A stretch of 64,000 nt of DNA from Phycisphaeraceae bacterium (GTDB lineage Bacteria; Planctomycetota; Phycisphaerae; Phycisphaerales; Phycisphaeraceae). How positions within the stretch are numbered: position 1 is the stretch's first letter; the number at the start of each line of letters is the position of its first letter. Location of the stretch: contig JAJDCX010000005.1 in assembly GCA_029260615.1 (NCBI GenBank), positions 62,001 through 126,000 of the forward strand, given 5' to 3'. The notes below the pieces were generated by a model. It was not told the DNA's origin. It worked only from the letters and a program-made list of their open reading frames with translations, and ran no database searches. Shown here in pieces: positions 7,347 through 16,612 of this stretch. Position numbers and translations under genes: made by a program.

Positions 7347-10300
7347 ATGTCGATCACAACGTCTTGGTCGCCCTTTTTTCAATCCAGTGTAAGGATGCGC
7401 GGTCGGGCGTATCAACTTGGGGGCCGGGTCGAGCGGATCGAGCCTGATACCGACGAGTTGATCCGCGCCAACGTGCGTGGCCGGGAACCTTATGTCGTCA
7501 CGGTCAGGCGGGACGACCGCGCCGCCAGCGCCGAGTGTACCTGCCCAGCCTTCGACAAAGGCGCGTACTGCAAACACATCTGGGCGACCCTCCTGGACCT
7601 GCAACACAACGCCATCGGCCCAGGTGTCTCCGCCGAAGACCTCGCCAAGCTCCGCGTCCGCGCACCCAAGGCCCGCAAACGCGACCACAGCAAACCCAAA
7701 TCCAGTAACAGCGAACCCAAATGGGTCGGGCAACTAAGTCTGATGCGCCCCCCGGGCTTCGACACCCAGACCAACGACGTGGTCTTCCCCGACCAACGAC
7801 AGGTCTGCTACGCCGTGCTGCCCAGGCTCAGCGCCCGTCACGGCGGGCTGGTCGTGGACCTGCGCCAACGCACACCCACTGCCAGCGGCTGGGGCAAGCC
7901 CAAGGCCATGCGCATCTCAGCGTCCGCGCTCCCTTCGCTATCTGACCCCGTCGATCGCGAACTGTGTGCGCTGCTGCTAGGTGCAAACACTGTCCACGAA
8001 TACGAGACCGACGAGCCCTACCGAAACGGACGGGGCCACGCGACCTTCCGCCTGCCCCCGGGCGCTTGGCGCACCTTGCTGACCCGCATGATCCAGACCG
8101 GGCGCTGCTTCATCGAAAGCGACGAAAACGAGCCCGGCTCCAGCCATAAACCACTGACCTGGGACGGTGACAAGCCCTGGGTCCTTTGGATGACCGGCGA
8201 GGTCGCCAGCGAAGAAATCCGTGTCGGCGTCGAGCTGCGCCGCGACAAGGAACGCATGACCATCGACAGCCCGACCCTGCTCTTGGGCGGCTGGGACGGC
8301 TTGGTGATCTATCAAGGCAAAGTAGCTGCCCTGGACGACCGCGACGCCTTCCGCTGGGCCAGCCAATTCCGCGATGAAACCAAGCGCGGCCGCGAGGGAC
8401 CAGCCCCTCTGTGTGTCCCGCTTAAAGACGTGACCAACTTCCTGGACCGGCTGTACATGCTCCCGCAACTCCCGGAGATCGACCTGCCCGAGGGCGTGGC
8501 CCGCCAGGAACAACAGGTCCGACCCGTCGCGACCCTGGACCTGCACAAACCCGCCGCCGGCTCCAACGTCGGGAAGAATCAACTGCTCGCACGGGTCGCG
8601 TTCGATTACGCCGGGCAAAAAATAAGTCCCCTGCAACCCGGACGTTTTGTACCGATCAGACCCAACGCCGCCCCCGACCCCGATGACGCCGACCACGACC
8701 ATCCGACTCCCGAGGCCTCCGACCCAACCGAAGTAACCGCCGTCGCGGCAACCGATCAAACCGAAACGTCAACCGTCACCGAAACGCAAACCGAATCGTC
8801 CAACCCATCCACAGGCCAACCGATCCGCCGAGACCGCGCCGCCGAACGGCGATCCCTTGGGCAACTCATGACCCTGGGCCTGCGCCAAACCAACGGCGAA
8901 CCCGAAGAACTGGTCCTCCCCGCCAAGCATGTGGTTGAGGTCGTCGAAACACTGCTAGCTCAAGGTTGGATCGTCAACGCCGACAAGCGCGCCGTCCGCC
9001 AAGCCGGCGCACCGAGGCTATCCGTCAGCTCCGGGATCGACTGGTTCGAACTCCACGGGTCGGTGACCTACAAACGCGCCGACGGGACCGACCAGGAAGT
9101 CACTCTCCCAGAGATCCTCGCCATGGCCCGCGCCGGCCAGGAAATGGTCACCCTCGACGACGGCACACAAGGCCTGCTCCCCCAGCAATGGCTCGCCGAA
9201 CACGGCCTGCTCACCGGGCTGGGCAAACTCCACGGCGACCACCTGCGATTCCAAAACAGCCAAGCCGCACTCCTCGATGCCCTGCTCAGCGACCAGGAAC
9301 AACTCCAGGTCGATGACACATTCCAACAAGCGCGCGAACGCCTCAAACAATTCGACGGGATCAAATCCGTCAAAGCCGCACCCAGCTTCCACGGCAAACT
9401 ACGCCCGTATCAGGAACAAGGCCTCGGCTGGCTCTCATTCCTCCGCTGGTTCGGCGTCGGGGGCGTACTCGCAGACGACATGGGCCTAGGCAAGACGATC
9501 CAAGTCCTGGCCATGCTCCACAACCGCAAACTCGTCGCACATAAAAAACCCGGGGCCGGCGAAGGGGCCGAGCAGGACCATGCCGACGCGCTGCCTCACC
9601 GCCCAACACTCGTCATCGCACCCAAGTCGGTCGTCTTCAACTGGCTCGACGAGACAGAACACTTCGCACCCGACCTGAAAGTCCTCGCCTACTCCGGCAC
9701 CGAACGCCAGGCCCTGCGTTCCGACTTCGACGACTACGACATGATCGTCACAAGCTACGGCCTGATGCGCCGCGACATCGCCGACCTCAAAGAACACAAG
9801 TTCGACTACGTCGTCCTCGACGAGGCACAGGCAATCAAAAACCCCGCGTCCCAATCCGCCAAAGCCGCGCGCCTCCTCACCGCACGCCACCGCCTGGCAC
9901 TCACCGGCACGCCGATCGAAAACCACTTGGGCGACCTCTGGTCCATCTTCGAGTACCTCAACCCCGGCATGCTCGGGTCCAGCACCAAGTTCAACGAGAT
10001 GGTCCGCGCCAGCACCGCTGCCAGCAAAGCCGCCACCCAGGACAACACCCCAGAAGCCGAGGCCGAAGACCCGGTCGATGACAAACCCAGGGTCGCGATG
10101 CTCTCGCAGATCGCCCAGGCCCTTCGCCCGTTCGTCCTGCGTCGCGCCAAGAGCCAGGTGCTCAAAGACCTTCCCAAGAAGACGGAACAGACCATCGTCT
10201 GCCAGATGGAGCCCGCCCAACGCAAGGTCTACGACGACCTGCGTGCCTACTACCACAGCCGACTGCTTACCCAGTTGGACGCACCCGACGGCGAAACCAA

Positions 10301-10925
10301 ACGCGGCGGCGGAAGCATCGGCGGACGCCCCGCCTTCATGGTCCTCGAAGCACTCCTTCGTCTACGCCAAGCCGCCTGCCACCCCGGCCTCATCGACCCC
10401 AAACGCGCCGACGAGCCCAGCGCCAAACTCGATTCACTCATGGACCGCCTCGCCGACATCATCGACGAAGGCAGCAAGGCCCTGGTCTTCAGCCAGTTCA
10501 CCTCCATGCTCTCGCTGGTCAAACCCCGCCTCGATCAGATGGGCATCAACTACTGCTACCTCGACGGCCAAACACGCAACCGCCGGGAGATCGTCAAGCA
10601 GTTCCAGGAAGACAAGTCCAAGTCGCTGTTCCTCATCAGCCTCAAGGCAGGCGGGTTCGGCCTAAACCTCACCGCCGCCGAATACGTCTTCATCCTCGAC
10701 CCTTGGTGGAACCCAGCCGTCGAAGCCCAGGCCATCGACCGGACCCACCGCATCGGCCAAACCAAACCCGTCTTCGCCTACCGCATGGTCTGCGAAGACA
10801 CCGTCGAGCAACGCATCACCGAACTGCAAGACCGTAAACGCCGACTCGCCGAAGCCATTGTCGGCGGCGACGACAGCGTCCTACGTAACCTCAAACGCGA
10901 AGACTTGGAAAAGCTGTTGAGCTAG
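7347..10925 (+). CDS. SWIM zinc-finger SNF2-family helicase/ATPase
   Basis: 1192 residues. A SWIM finger near the N-terminus has C64-x-C66-x8-C75-x-H77 (CTCPAFDKGAYCKH). A long middle region (about 100-680) includes an acidic Asp/Thr/Pro-rich linker at about 430-500. The SNF2 motor follows: LADDMGLGKTIQ (Walker A, about 709-720), LDEAQAIKN (about 823), LTGTPIENHLGDLWSI, and the second RecA lobe with DGQTRN, LKAGGFGLNLT, DPWWNPAVEAQAIDR and HRIGQ (about 1040-1140). Such proteins translocate on DNA and remodel protein-DNA complexes; the SWIM domain binds DNA or protein. The size and order match bacterial SWIM-SNF2 proteins of the HepA/RapA-like class. Monocistronic by spacing. Confidence 0.93.
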   Translation: MSITTSWSPFFQSSVRMRGRAYQLGGRVERIEPDTDELIRANVRGREPYVVTVRRDDRAASAECTCPAFDKGAYCKHIWATLLDLQHNAIGPGVSAEDLAKLRVRAPKARKRDHSKPKSSNSEPKWVGQLSLMRPPGFDTQTNDVVFPDQRQVCYAVLPRLSARHGGLVVDLRQRTPTASGWGKPKAMRISASALPSLSDPVDRELCALLLGANTVHEYETDEPYRNGRGHATFRLPPGAWRTLLTRMIQTGRCFIESDENEPGSSHKPLTWDGDKPWVLWMTGEVASEEIRVGVELRRDKERMTIDSPTLLLGGWDGLVIYQGKVAALDDRDAFRWASQFRDETKRGREGPAPLCVPLKDVTNFLDRLYMLPQLPEIDLPEGVARQEQQVRPVATLDLHKPAAGSNVGKNQLLARVAFDYAGQKISPLQPGRFVPIRPNAAPDPDDADHDHPTPEASDPTEVTAVAATDQTETSTVTETQTESSNPSTGQPIRRDRAAERRSLGQLMTLGLRQTNGEPEELVLPAKHVVEVVETLLAQGWIVNADKRAVRQAGAPRLSVSSGIDWFELHGSVTYKRADGTDQEVTLPEILAMARAGQEMVTLDDGTQGLLPQQWLAEHGLLTGLGKLHGDHLRFQNSQAALLDALLSDQEQLQVDDTFQQARERLKQFDGIKSVKAAPSFHGKLRPYQEQGLGWLSFLRWFGVGGVLADDMGLGKTIQVLAMLHNRKLVAHKKPGAGEGAEQDHADALPHRPTLVIAPKSVVFNWLDETEHFAPDLKVLAYSGTERQALRSDFDDYDMIVTSYGLMRRDIADLKEHKFDYVVLDEAQAIKNPASQSAKAARLLTARHRLALTGTPIENHLGDLWSIFEYLNPGMLGSSTKFNEMVRASTAASKAATQDNTPEAEAEDPVDDKPRVAMLSQIAQALRPFVLRRAKSQVLKDLPKKTEQTIVCQMEPAQRKVYDDLRAYYHSRLLTQLDAPDGETKRGGGSIGGRPAFMVLEALLRLRQAACHPGLIDPKRADEPSAKLDSLMDRLADIIDEGSKALVFSQFTSMLSLVKPRLDQMGINYCYLDGQTRNRREIVKQFQEDKSKSLFLISLKAGGFGLNLTAAEYVFILDPWWNPAVEAQAIDRTHRIGQTKPVFAYRMVCEDTVEQRITELQDRKRRLAEAIVGGDDSVLRNLKREDLEKLLS

Positions 10926-10937
10926 TTCAACACCGCA

Positions 10938-11495
10938 TCACCGCCCGTCCAACGCATCCACATCCACGCCATCCGGCAGCATTGCGAGAAACGCTTCTTC
11001 TTCCAACTGTTCGGCGTGGCCATCTGCAAACAAGACATTGCGTCTGATCTGTTCCGGTGAAACCTTGGCCGAATATGCGAGGATCGATTCTGCGGGCACC
11101 TCGAATTCGTTTAAATTATGGCCTAGAACAAGGAACACGAAACCCCCATAGCGGAACCCCGCCCCAGAAGGTTCGCCCCTGTCCAATACCGCATCTTCAT
11201 CCTGAAAAGGACTGATAAAGAGGTCTCTTTGACTCACAGATTCATAAAAAAAGGAGGCCAGGTAACGGGGGTGGGGAGGAATCTGACCGTCGTTTTCCGC
11301 CGCATACCCCTGTATCGCGATCCCAACAAGACGCAGGTTGGACATCTCCATAATCAATGGACGATCGCGGGATCCACCCAACATCGGCATCAGTATCACC
11401 ACCAGCAACACGATAATCACGATAACAACCAGCAATTCAATCCGTGTGAGTGCAGCTTCGTTCCACTTGTTAGATGCCGTGTGATTTTTAAACAT
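10938..11495 (-). CDS. Type II pseudopilin-like protein (planctomycete type)
   Basis: 185 residues. A short N-terminal leader (MFKNHTASNKWNEAA) precedes LTRIELLVVIVIIVLLVVIL, the amphipathic/hydrophobic helix of type IV pilin-like proteins with the conserved Glu; the usual GFTLIELL is altered to AALTRIELL, so prepilin peptidase cleavage is uncertain. After the helix come NLRLVGIAIQGYAAENDGQIPP and FADGHAEQL, which match planctomycete DUF1559-like pseudopilins (the FxDGH motif). ATG 11495 is preferred over GTG 11546 because the leader then has normal length. It lies 47 bp after the DUF4190-type gene, probably in one operon. Role: secretion-system or surface pseudopilus component, inferred. Confidence 0.75.
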   Translation of the reverse strand: MFKNHTASNKWNEAALTRIELLVVIVIIVLLVVILMPMLGGSRDRPLIMEMSNLRLVGIAIQGYAAENDGQIPPHPRYLASFFYESVSQRDLFISPFQDEDAVLDRGEPSGAGFRYGGFVFLVLGHNLNEFEVPAESILAYSAKVSPEQIRRNVLFADGHAEQLEEEAFLAMLPDGVDVDALDGR

Positions 11496-11542
11496 GCTGT
11501 TTAATCCCTGACATACCCCATCCCATTCTATCCCCACCCACA

Positions 11543-12418
11543 TCACTCCCCACTATAAATCATCATCGCATCGTCATCCCCAGCCATCTCAAAAATGTTA
11601 TCAAACGGATAAGCCTGCCCCCGGCCATACCGGACGTCCAACTCGTGGCTGTTTTCGAAATACGCGCTGCCGTCACCCCGCCCGATGCTGCCCGCCCAGT
11701 CGCCGGGGGTGTTCGTGTGGATACTCTGAACATCGTAAGCAGCACCCGAAAGGCCCGTGTTGCGATCCGAGATCGTGATAGCCATTGTATTGATCGTTTG
11801 CCGCCATTCTTCACGCCGACCCCCATCGTCCGAAATATCCAACAGTGAAAAAGAATAGTTGTCTGTCGTGACTTGGCCACCCACCCAAGGGGTCTTGGTT
11901 TCGCTGGGGCTGATGAGATAGTCAGCGCCAAAAGCGTTCTGGTCCAGCAGCTCGAAGAACCGCCCTTCAACCGTGAGGTCAACCGGGTCGCCGTGCCGAT
12001 CCAGTCCGACGAAGTACCCGCCGTTCTGCCCGCCGGTGGTGACCAGTGACTGCATCACGCCTCGGACCTGCGTGGTAGTTTTCATCTGCTGCGCAGCTCT
12101 TCGTGCCGCACCCAGCGCCGGCAGCATGATGCCGATCATCAGCGCCAACGGAGCGATCGCCAGGCTCAGCCCGCCCAGGACCGTCGCCGCGATGGCCATC
12201 CCCCGCCCGGTCAAAGCGCGGGCAGGGTCGGCGATCTGGTTCAGGGCGACAATCCCAAGAACCAACGCCGCGATCCCCAACGGCATAAAACACACGCCTA
12301 TGATTCCGAAGACCAGCCCCGCGATCGCAAGCCCGGAAGTCTTCTTGAGTAACGCCGCCTCAGAAGGGGCACGGCCGTGTGGCTCCGCCGGACGGGCCGG
12401 GTCGTGTGCGTCTGTCAT
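11543..12418 (-). CDS. DUF4190-type membrane protein with pseudopilin-like tail
   Basis: 291 residues. Residues 28-100 hold two to three hydrophobic segments with SGLAIAGLVFGIIGVCF and ALVLGIVALNQI, the pattern of DUF4190 proteins. From about residue 95 (LALMIGIMLPALGAARRAAQ) the sequence resembles the helix of planctomycete pseudopilins, followed by a soluble domain of about 180 residues with an Asp-rich end. This mixed arrangement suggests a membrane protein related to the pseudopilin encoded next. GGAGGCTGAT just before ATG 12418 supports the start. Function unknown. Confidence 0.72.
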   Translation of the reverse strand: MTDAHDPARPAEPHGRAPSEAALLKKTSGLAIAGLVFGIIGVCFMPLGIAALVLGIVALNQIADPARALTGRGMAIAATVLGGLSLAIAPLALMIGIMLPALGAARRAAQQMKTTTQVRGVMQSLVTTGGQNGGYFVGLDRHGDPVDLTVEGRFFELLDQNAFGADYLISPSETKTPWVGGQVTTDNYSFSLLDISDDGGRREEWRQTINTMAITISDRNTGLSGAAYDVQSIHTNTPGDWAGSIGRGDGSAYFENSHELDVRYGRGQAYPFDNIFEMAGDDDAMMIYSGE

Positions 12419-12734
12419 ATCAGCCTCCAGAAATAGGGGAAAGGACCACCTTTCTATACGCCTGCGAATCAGAGAAAAGCCGTTTGCAGCCTCTGCTGAT
12501 TGCCCAGGGCGAAAAGGTTGTTTCAGCTTAGCAATTTCTCTTGCATCTGGGAAGGCTGACGGTTAAGGTAATTTTGCTCGCTAGCGAGCGGGTGTGCAAC
12601 GTGCCTACCGAGGATCACTCCGGGAAACGCAGACCAGCCAACACAACGCCAGATTCTACCGGCGCGGCAACTGCCCGAGGGCTCCGCTGGGGATATCACA
12701 CATAATCGGGCAAGCAACAGCATTGGGGCCGACC
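12419..12734. other. 316-bp divergent intergenic region with 14-bp palindrome
   Basis: It separates the minus-strand DUF4190-type gene from the RRM gene. It contains a perfect palindrome GCTCGCTAGCGAGC at 12576-12589, a possible operator or leader hairpin. The long leader before the RRM gene is typical of cold-regulated RNA-binding protein genes, but no recognisable cold-box was seen. No other gene is apparent. Confidence 0.4.
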
Positions 12735-13043
12735 GTGATTAACATCTATGTAGGAAACCTGACTTTTTCGACCACCGACTCAGATCTTGAAGACCTGTTT
12801 TCACAGTTCGGACAGATCAACCGGGCCGCGATCATCACCGACCGGGAGACCGGGCGCTCACGGGGCTTCGGCTTCGTCGAGATGGAAAACGAGGAAGAGG
12901 GCAAGACCGCGATCGAAAAACTGAACGAAACCGACTTCGAAGGCCGGCAACTCACCGTCAACGAAGCACGACCCCGCGCCCCACGGCCAGCCGGTGGTGG
13001 GTACGGCGGAGGTGGTGGCGGTGGCGGGTACTCCGGCCGCTGA
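12735..13043 (+). CDS. RNA-binding protein with one RRM domain and Gly-rich tail
   Basis: 102 residues from a GTG start. The RRM spans residues 1-78: RNP2 is IYVGNL (about 4-9) and RNP1 is RGFGFVEM (about 44-51), both intact. The tail is Pro/Arg then Gly-rich (GGGYGGGGGGGGYSGR), as in cyanobacterial and planctomycete Rbp proteins, which bind single-stranded RNA, often in the cold. GTG 12735 is chosen because homologues begin directly with (M)xNIYVGNL; no ATG is available and the ribosome site is weak. Ends in a strong terminator. Confidence 0.9.
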   Translation: MINIYVGNLTFSTTDSDLEDLFSQFGQINRAAIITDRETGRSRGFGFVEMENEEEGKTAIEKLNETDFEGRQLTVNEARPRAPRPAGGGYGGGGGGGGYSGR

Positions 13044-13088
13044 TTAGTCAGCCAATACCACCGACCTGATTGTCACTAGCAAAACATA

Positions 13089-13123
13089 GCCGGCACTGAT
13101 CCTGTATCAGCGCCGGTTTTTTT
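13089..13123 (+). terminator. Rho-independent terminator after the RRM gene
   Basis: Stem GCCGGC-CTGAT / ATCAG-GCCGGT with one unpaired base on each side, loop CCTGT, then seven Ts (13117-13123). It also separates the RRM gene from the convergent RibBA homologue. Confidence 0.88.
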
Positions 13124-13135
13124 ATGGTACTAAGC

Positions 13136-14326
13136 CTAACCCTCTTGCACGGGGACAAACTCGGCGATCGATAGATCGAATCCACTAAGCGCCGTGGGTG
13201 TGAAGGGATGATTAGTGATGAGATTGATGTGGCGAATACCCAAGTCACGCAGGATCTGACAACCGATGCCGTAGGCGCCTTTATCTGTGGGGGGTTGGAC
13301 CCCCGGCGTGGTCTGGCTGTCTGCAATCTTCGGACGATCGTCGTCTTCCGCAGCGCTATCCATCGTGGCGACAGAGGTCTGCAATCTTTTTAACAACCCA
13401 TCCCCCATTCCCTCATGGCGGAGGTAGACGACCACCCCGCTCCCGTTTTCTTGAATCATCCGCATCGCGCTACGCAGCGTTTTTCCCGATGGCTGGGTCG
13501 TGTCGCCGAACACATCGCCCAGCAGGTTCTGGCTGTGCATCCGAACCAGGACCGGTCGATCAATCGCGATGGGTTGGCCTTGCTTGTCAGTCTGCCCGAT
13601 ATCACCACACATCAGCGCAATATGCGGGAACGAATCCACCATTGAGCGATAAGCAATTAACGTAAATCGCCCCAACTCATTTTCAAAAGGCACGGCATCA
13701 ATCCGTTCAACCAACTGCTCATGTTTAAGCCGATGGTGGACGACATCCGCAACCGAACACATCTTCAGGTTGTGTTTCTCGCAAAGCTCAAGGAGTTGCG
13801 GCCGACGCGCCATCGTGCCGTCCTCGCTCATCACCTCGATGATCGCCGCCGCCTGACGAAGCCCGGCGAACCGGCAGAGGTCCACCGACCCCTCTGTCTG
13901 CCCGGATCGGACCAGCGTCCCCCCGTCACGGGCACGCAGTGGCTGCATGTGACCCGGCCGATCAAAATCGGTCGGGCGTGCATCGTCATCAGCCAGCATC
14001 TTGATGGTGGTTGCGCGGTCCGACGTGCTGACCCCGGTCGTCACACCAAACCGCTGGTGAGCGTCCACCGTCACCGTGTAGGCGGTACTCCGTTGGCTTG
14101 TGTTGATCTGACTCATCGGCTGAAGGTCCAGACGATCGCACACCGCACCACTCAACGCGACGCAGAGCATCCCCCGCCCTTCCTTGAGCATGAAGTTAGT
14201 CACATCCGGCGTGACGAACTCGGCGGCGCAGACTAGATCACCCTCGTTCTCACGCTTCTCGTCATCGACGAGCACGATCATCTTCCCGGCACGGAGGTCT
14301 TCGAGGATTTCAGGGATTGAATGCAT
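13136..14326 (-). CDS. RibBA homologue with degenerate active sites
   Basis: 396 residues with the two-domain layout of bifunctional RibBA: dihydroxybutanone-phosphate synthase (1-200) and GTP cyclohydrolase II (205-396). In the first domain [17 protein letters not shown] and [13 protein letters not shown] are intact, but the metal-binding His of RxGHTE is Gln (RSGQTEG). In the second domain all three zinc cysteines are gone: [18 protein letters not shown] replaces HSxCxxGD...RCDCG, and RQEGRG reads RHEGMG. The fold-defining parts, such as [13 protein letters not shown], remain. So the cyclohydrolase half should be dead and the synthase half doubtful; the protein may be structural, regulatory or re-purposed. 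No other rib gene is near. Start ATG 14326 ([14 protein letters not shown]) matches the family. Confidence 0.85.
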   Translation of the reverse strand: MHSIPEILEDLRAGKMIVLVDDEKRENEGDLVCAAEFVTPDVTNFMLKEGRGMLCVALSGAVCDRLDLQPMSQINTSQRSTAYTVTVDAHQRFGVTTGVSTSDRATTIKMLADDDARPTDFDRPGHMQPLRARDGGTLVRSGQTEGSVDLCRFAGLRQAAAIIEVMSEDGTMARRPQLLELCEKHNLKMCSVADVVHHRLKHEQLVERIDAVPFENELGRFTLIAYRSMVDSFPHIALMCGDIGQTDKQGQPIAIDRPVLVRMHSQNLLGDVFGDTTQPSGKTLRSAMRMIQENGSGVVVYLRHEGMGDGLLKRLQTSVATMDSAAEDDDRPKIADSQTTPGVQPPTDKGAYGIGCQILRDLGIRHINLITNHPFTPTALSGFDLSIAEFVPVQEG

Positions 14327-14341
14327 AGTAGATCAGGATAT

Positions 14342-14373
14342 CACGGAGGGCGCGGAGACACTGAGGCACGGAG
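14342..14373 (+). repeat. Left 32-bp inverted repeat of the GxxExxY unit
   Basis: Begins CACGGAGGGCGCGGAGACAC and ends GAGGCACGGAG. It matches the reverse complement of 14780-14811 at 31 of 32 positions (T for G at 14362). Confidence 0.88.
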
Positions 14374-14379
14374 AAAACA

Positions 14380-14835
14380 CTATGTATTGATAACTCGGGC
14401 TAGGCCGTCCTTTAGAACATTCGCATGAAAGTTAATAACCAGACCGATTGGTAAACCCGATGCTTTCAGGTAAGACGCGACCTGGCGGCTGAACGTTCTT
14501 GGATCACCCTCGGTCGCTTTAAGCTCAATAACCAGGCGATTGTCGATTAGCAGGTCGATCCGGCCCTCGCCGATAGGTTGGTCTTTGTATTTTAATGTAA
14601 CAGGTACTTCGCTTTCATACGGAATATCGCAGATATCCAGTTCAATCATCAATGCCCTGTGATAAGTGATTGCCTGGAAACCCGGCCCCAACTCTCGATG
14701 TACCTCGATCGCAGCTCCGATGACCCGTTCTATGAGTTTATCCAAGGATAAATCATCGGGCAGAGACAGCTTCCCTCTGCTCCGTGCCTCCGTGTCTCCG
14801 CGCCCTCCGTGTTTCTTTTGAATATCGCTATCCAT
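14380..14835 (-). CDS. GxxExxY protein (PD-(D/E)XK nuclease-like)
   Basis: 151 residues. The body (about 27-150) is a small PD-(D/E)XK-like domain of the GxxExxY family: [16 protein letters not shown] near the N-terminus and [17 protein letters not shown] with the D...ExK residues. The name-giving GxxExxY site reads GFQAITY here, so its Glu is replaced. The first 20 residues are encoded by the right inverted repeat, so the native start could lie further in; ATG 14835 is the longest choice. Family members occur in many scattered copies in environmental bacteria and often lie within repeats. Mobile-like; function not established. Confidence 0.8.
   Translation of the reverse strand: MDSDIQKKHGGRGDTEARSRGKLSLPDDLSLDKLIERVIGAAIEVHRELGPGFQAITYHRALMIELDICDIPYESEVPVTLKYKDQPIGEGRIDLLIDNRLVIELKATEGDPRTFSRQVASYLKASGLPIGLVINFHANVLKDGLARVINT
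14780..14811 (-). repeat. Right 32-bp inverted repeat of the GxxExxY unit
   Basis: Reverse complement of the left copy with one mismatch. It lies inside the N-terminal codons of the GxxExxY gene. Together the repeats enclose a unit of 470 bp. Confidence 0.88.
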
Positions 14836-14910
14836 CCCTCCATCCTAACAAAAAAGGCCCGGGGTCTAAGACCGCCGGGCCGGGTTGGATTACAGGTGAT
14901 GACTGGGTGG

Positions 14911-15159
14911 TCAGAACCAGCCTTTTTTCTGGTTGATATACGTCTCGACAAAATCTTCATCCGACTTGGTCAGGTATATGATCCCCTCGATCAGGCCGAT
15001 AATGCTACCTGCGCCGCATGTAAAAAGAGTGATGGCGATACGGATGATCCCGCCGGTCGTGTCACCTAAGACAAAACGGTGAACCCCAAACCCGCCTAAT
15101 AAAATCCCCAGTATGCCCGCCAACATTTTTTTTTCTGCGCCTGGTATCTGATCTGCCAT
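14911..15159 (-). CDS. TM2 domain-containing membrane protein
   Basis: 82 residues. The TM2 pattern is clear: AGILGILLGGFGVHRFVLG (first helix with the GxxGxHRFY-like turn) and GIIRIAITLFTCGAGSIIGLIEGIIYL (second helix), followed by a short polar tail. Such small two-helix proteins sit in the inner membrane; their function is unknown. ATG 15159 has TTGGAGGC 5-12 bases upstream; the longer open frame upstream has no signal. It is downstream of the M16 peptidase gene on the same strand, 97 bp away. Confidence 0.88.
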   Translation of the reverse strand: MADQIPGAEKKMLAGILGILLGGFGVHRFVLGDTTGGIIRIAITLFTCGAGSIIGLIEGIIYLTKSDEDFVETYINQKKGWF

Positions 15160-15256
15160 GGTTGCCTCCAAGTCTAGAGATGAGTAGGTCCACAAGCCCC
15201 TGAACCCGTATTCATACCTGAACCCGGGGGGGCAACGCAAACCAAAGGCGAAAAAA

Positions 15257-16477
15257 TCAGCCCGGGCCCAGACGCAGGACGGTCTTGGGCGAGAAGGCTG
15301 ATTCGGCATAAAGCTCGCGGATATCCTCGGGGGTGACAGCCATCACCCGTGCGAGTTCTTCCTCCAACGGCAGGTGCTCGCCCAGATAAGACCAGGCCGA
15401 ACCGATCGAGGTCATCCGGCCACGGGGACTCTCGCCCTGAAGCGTTGCGCTGGTAGCCAGCTTGTTCTTGGCACGCTCGACCTCATCATCGCCCAGGTTA
15501 TCCACCGCCGAGTCGATCGTCTTGATCAGCAACGCTTCAACCTGCTCGGCTCTATCAGGATCACACGAAGCGTATCCCAGGTAACACCCAAGCCGATCCT
15601 GAGGCATAAAAGAAAAGTCCGCTTCGTCAGCAAGCCCGGGCTCGACCAAGGCCCAATAGATTCTGGACCCTTCAGAATCACCTAACACATCCGCAAGCAC
15701 CTTCGCGGCGTAACGACTCTCGTCCTGCGCACTTGGCCCGGGGCACAACAGCCCGATGTAGTGCCGGGTCACGTTGGGGTCACGCATCGTGTGTTCTTTG
15801 CCGGCGATCAACGGCGAGTCATACCGACGGGTCGCGCCACTGGGCTCCCAACGCCCTGCGATCTTTTCGACATCTTCAACCAACTTGTCGAAATCAAACC
15901 GCCCCACCGCCGAGACAACGACATTGTCCGACGCGTACCGTCGGCCGAAATACTCCCGCATCTGCCCAGCGGTCATGTCCGCAACGGTCTGCTTGGTCCC
16001 CAACACACGGAAACCCAGCGGGTGATCTGCGAAATATCGCTCGATCAATTCGTCCTGGAGCCGCCAAGTCGGGCGGTCGTCGTACATCCCGATCTCTTCG
16101 AGGATGACATTTTTTTCCATCTCGAAGTCGTCTTCACGCAAGGCCGGCCTAAGAATATCACCCAGCAGATCAACCGCACGGGGAAGAAACTCCGGCAACA
16201 CATGGGCGTAATAAACCGTCTGCTCGTGGCTGGTGAATGCGTTGTAGTTAGCACCGATCTCGTCAAACTCACGGTTGACATCGTCGGCACTGCGGCGTTG
16301 GGTGCCCTTGAACATCATGTGTTCCAGGAAGTGTGACACGCCCATCACCGGCGATTCTTCATCCCGCGCACCGGTCTTAACGAAGAACCCAACTGCGGCG
16401 GTGTGGGCCGAGGGATTGGGTTCAGCCACGATAGTCAGGCCGTTAGACAAGGTGTGGTGGCGGAAGGCAGTTGGCAT
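15257..16477 (-). CDS. M16 family zinc peptidase (processing-peptidase type)
   Basis: 406 residues, the size of one-unit mitochondrial-processing-peptidase-like enzymes. The inverted zinc motif HFLEHMMFKGT gives HxxEH at about residues 51-55, and the third ligand Glu is in a helix about 75 residues later (LEEIGMYDDRP). It degrades or processes peptides in the cytoplasm or periplasm; no signal peptide is seen. The C-terminal domain includes GLLCPGPSAQDESRYAAKVL and the Arg/Tyr region typical of the family. ATG 16477 (MPTAFRHHTLSNGL) fits homologues; an upstream TTG is less likely. Thioredoxin is encoded upstream on the same strand. Confidence 0.9.
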   Translation of the reverse strand: MPTAFRHHTLSNGLTIVAEPNPSAHTAAVGFFVKTGARDEESPVMGVSHFLEHMMFKGTQRRSADDVNREFDEIGANYNAFTSHEQTVYYAHVLPEFLPRAVDLLGDILRPALREDDFEMEKNVILEEIGMYDDRPTWRLQDELIERYFADHPLGFRVLGTKQTVADMTAGQMREYFGRRYASDNVVVSAVGRFDFDKLVEDVEKIAGRWEPSGATRRYDSPLIAGKEHTMRDPNVTRHYIGLLCPGPSAQDESRYAAKVLADVLGDSEGSRIYWALVEPGLADEADFSFMPQDRLGCYLGYASCDPDRAEQVEALLIKTIDSAVDNLGDDEVERAKNKLATSATLQGESPRGRMTSIGSAWSYLGEHLPLEEELARVMAVTPEDIRELYAESAFSPKTVLRLGPG

Positions 16478-16612
16478 AATGAAAATGTTAGCGGTCAACC
16501 CAATATAAAGCCCAGCATATCATGCGGGGTCCTCGCTCGTCCGGTGGCGTGGTCATACCCAGCGCAAAAACCCGTTGCACGGATTAACCCACGCATACAC
16601 CGGGTCCATCGA

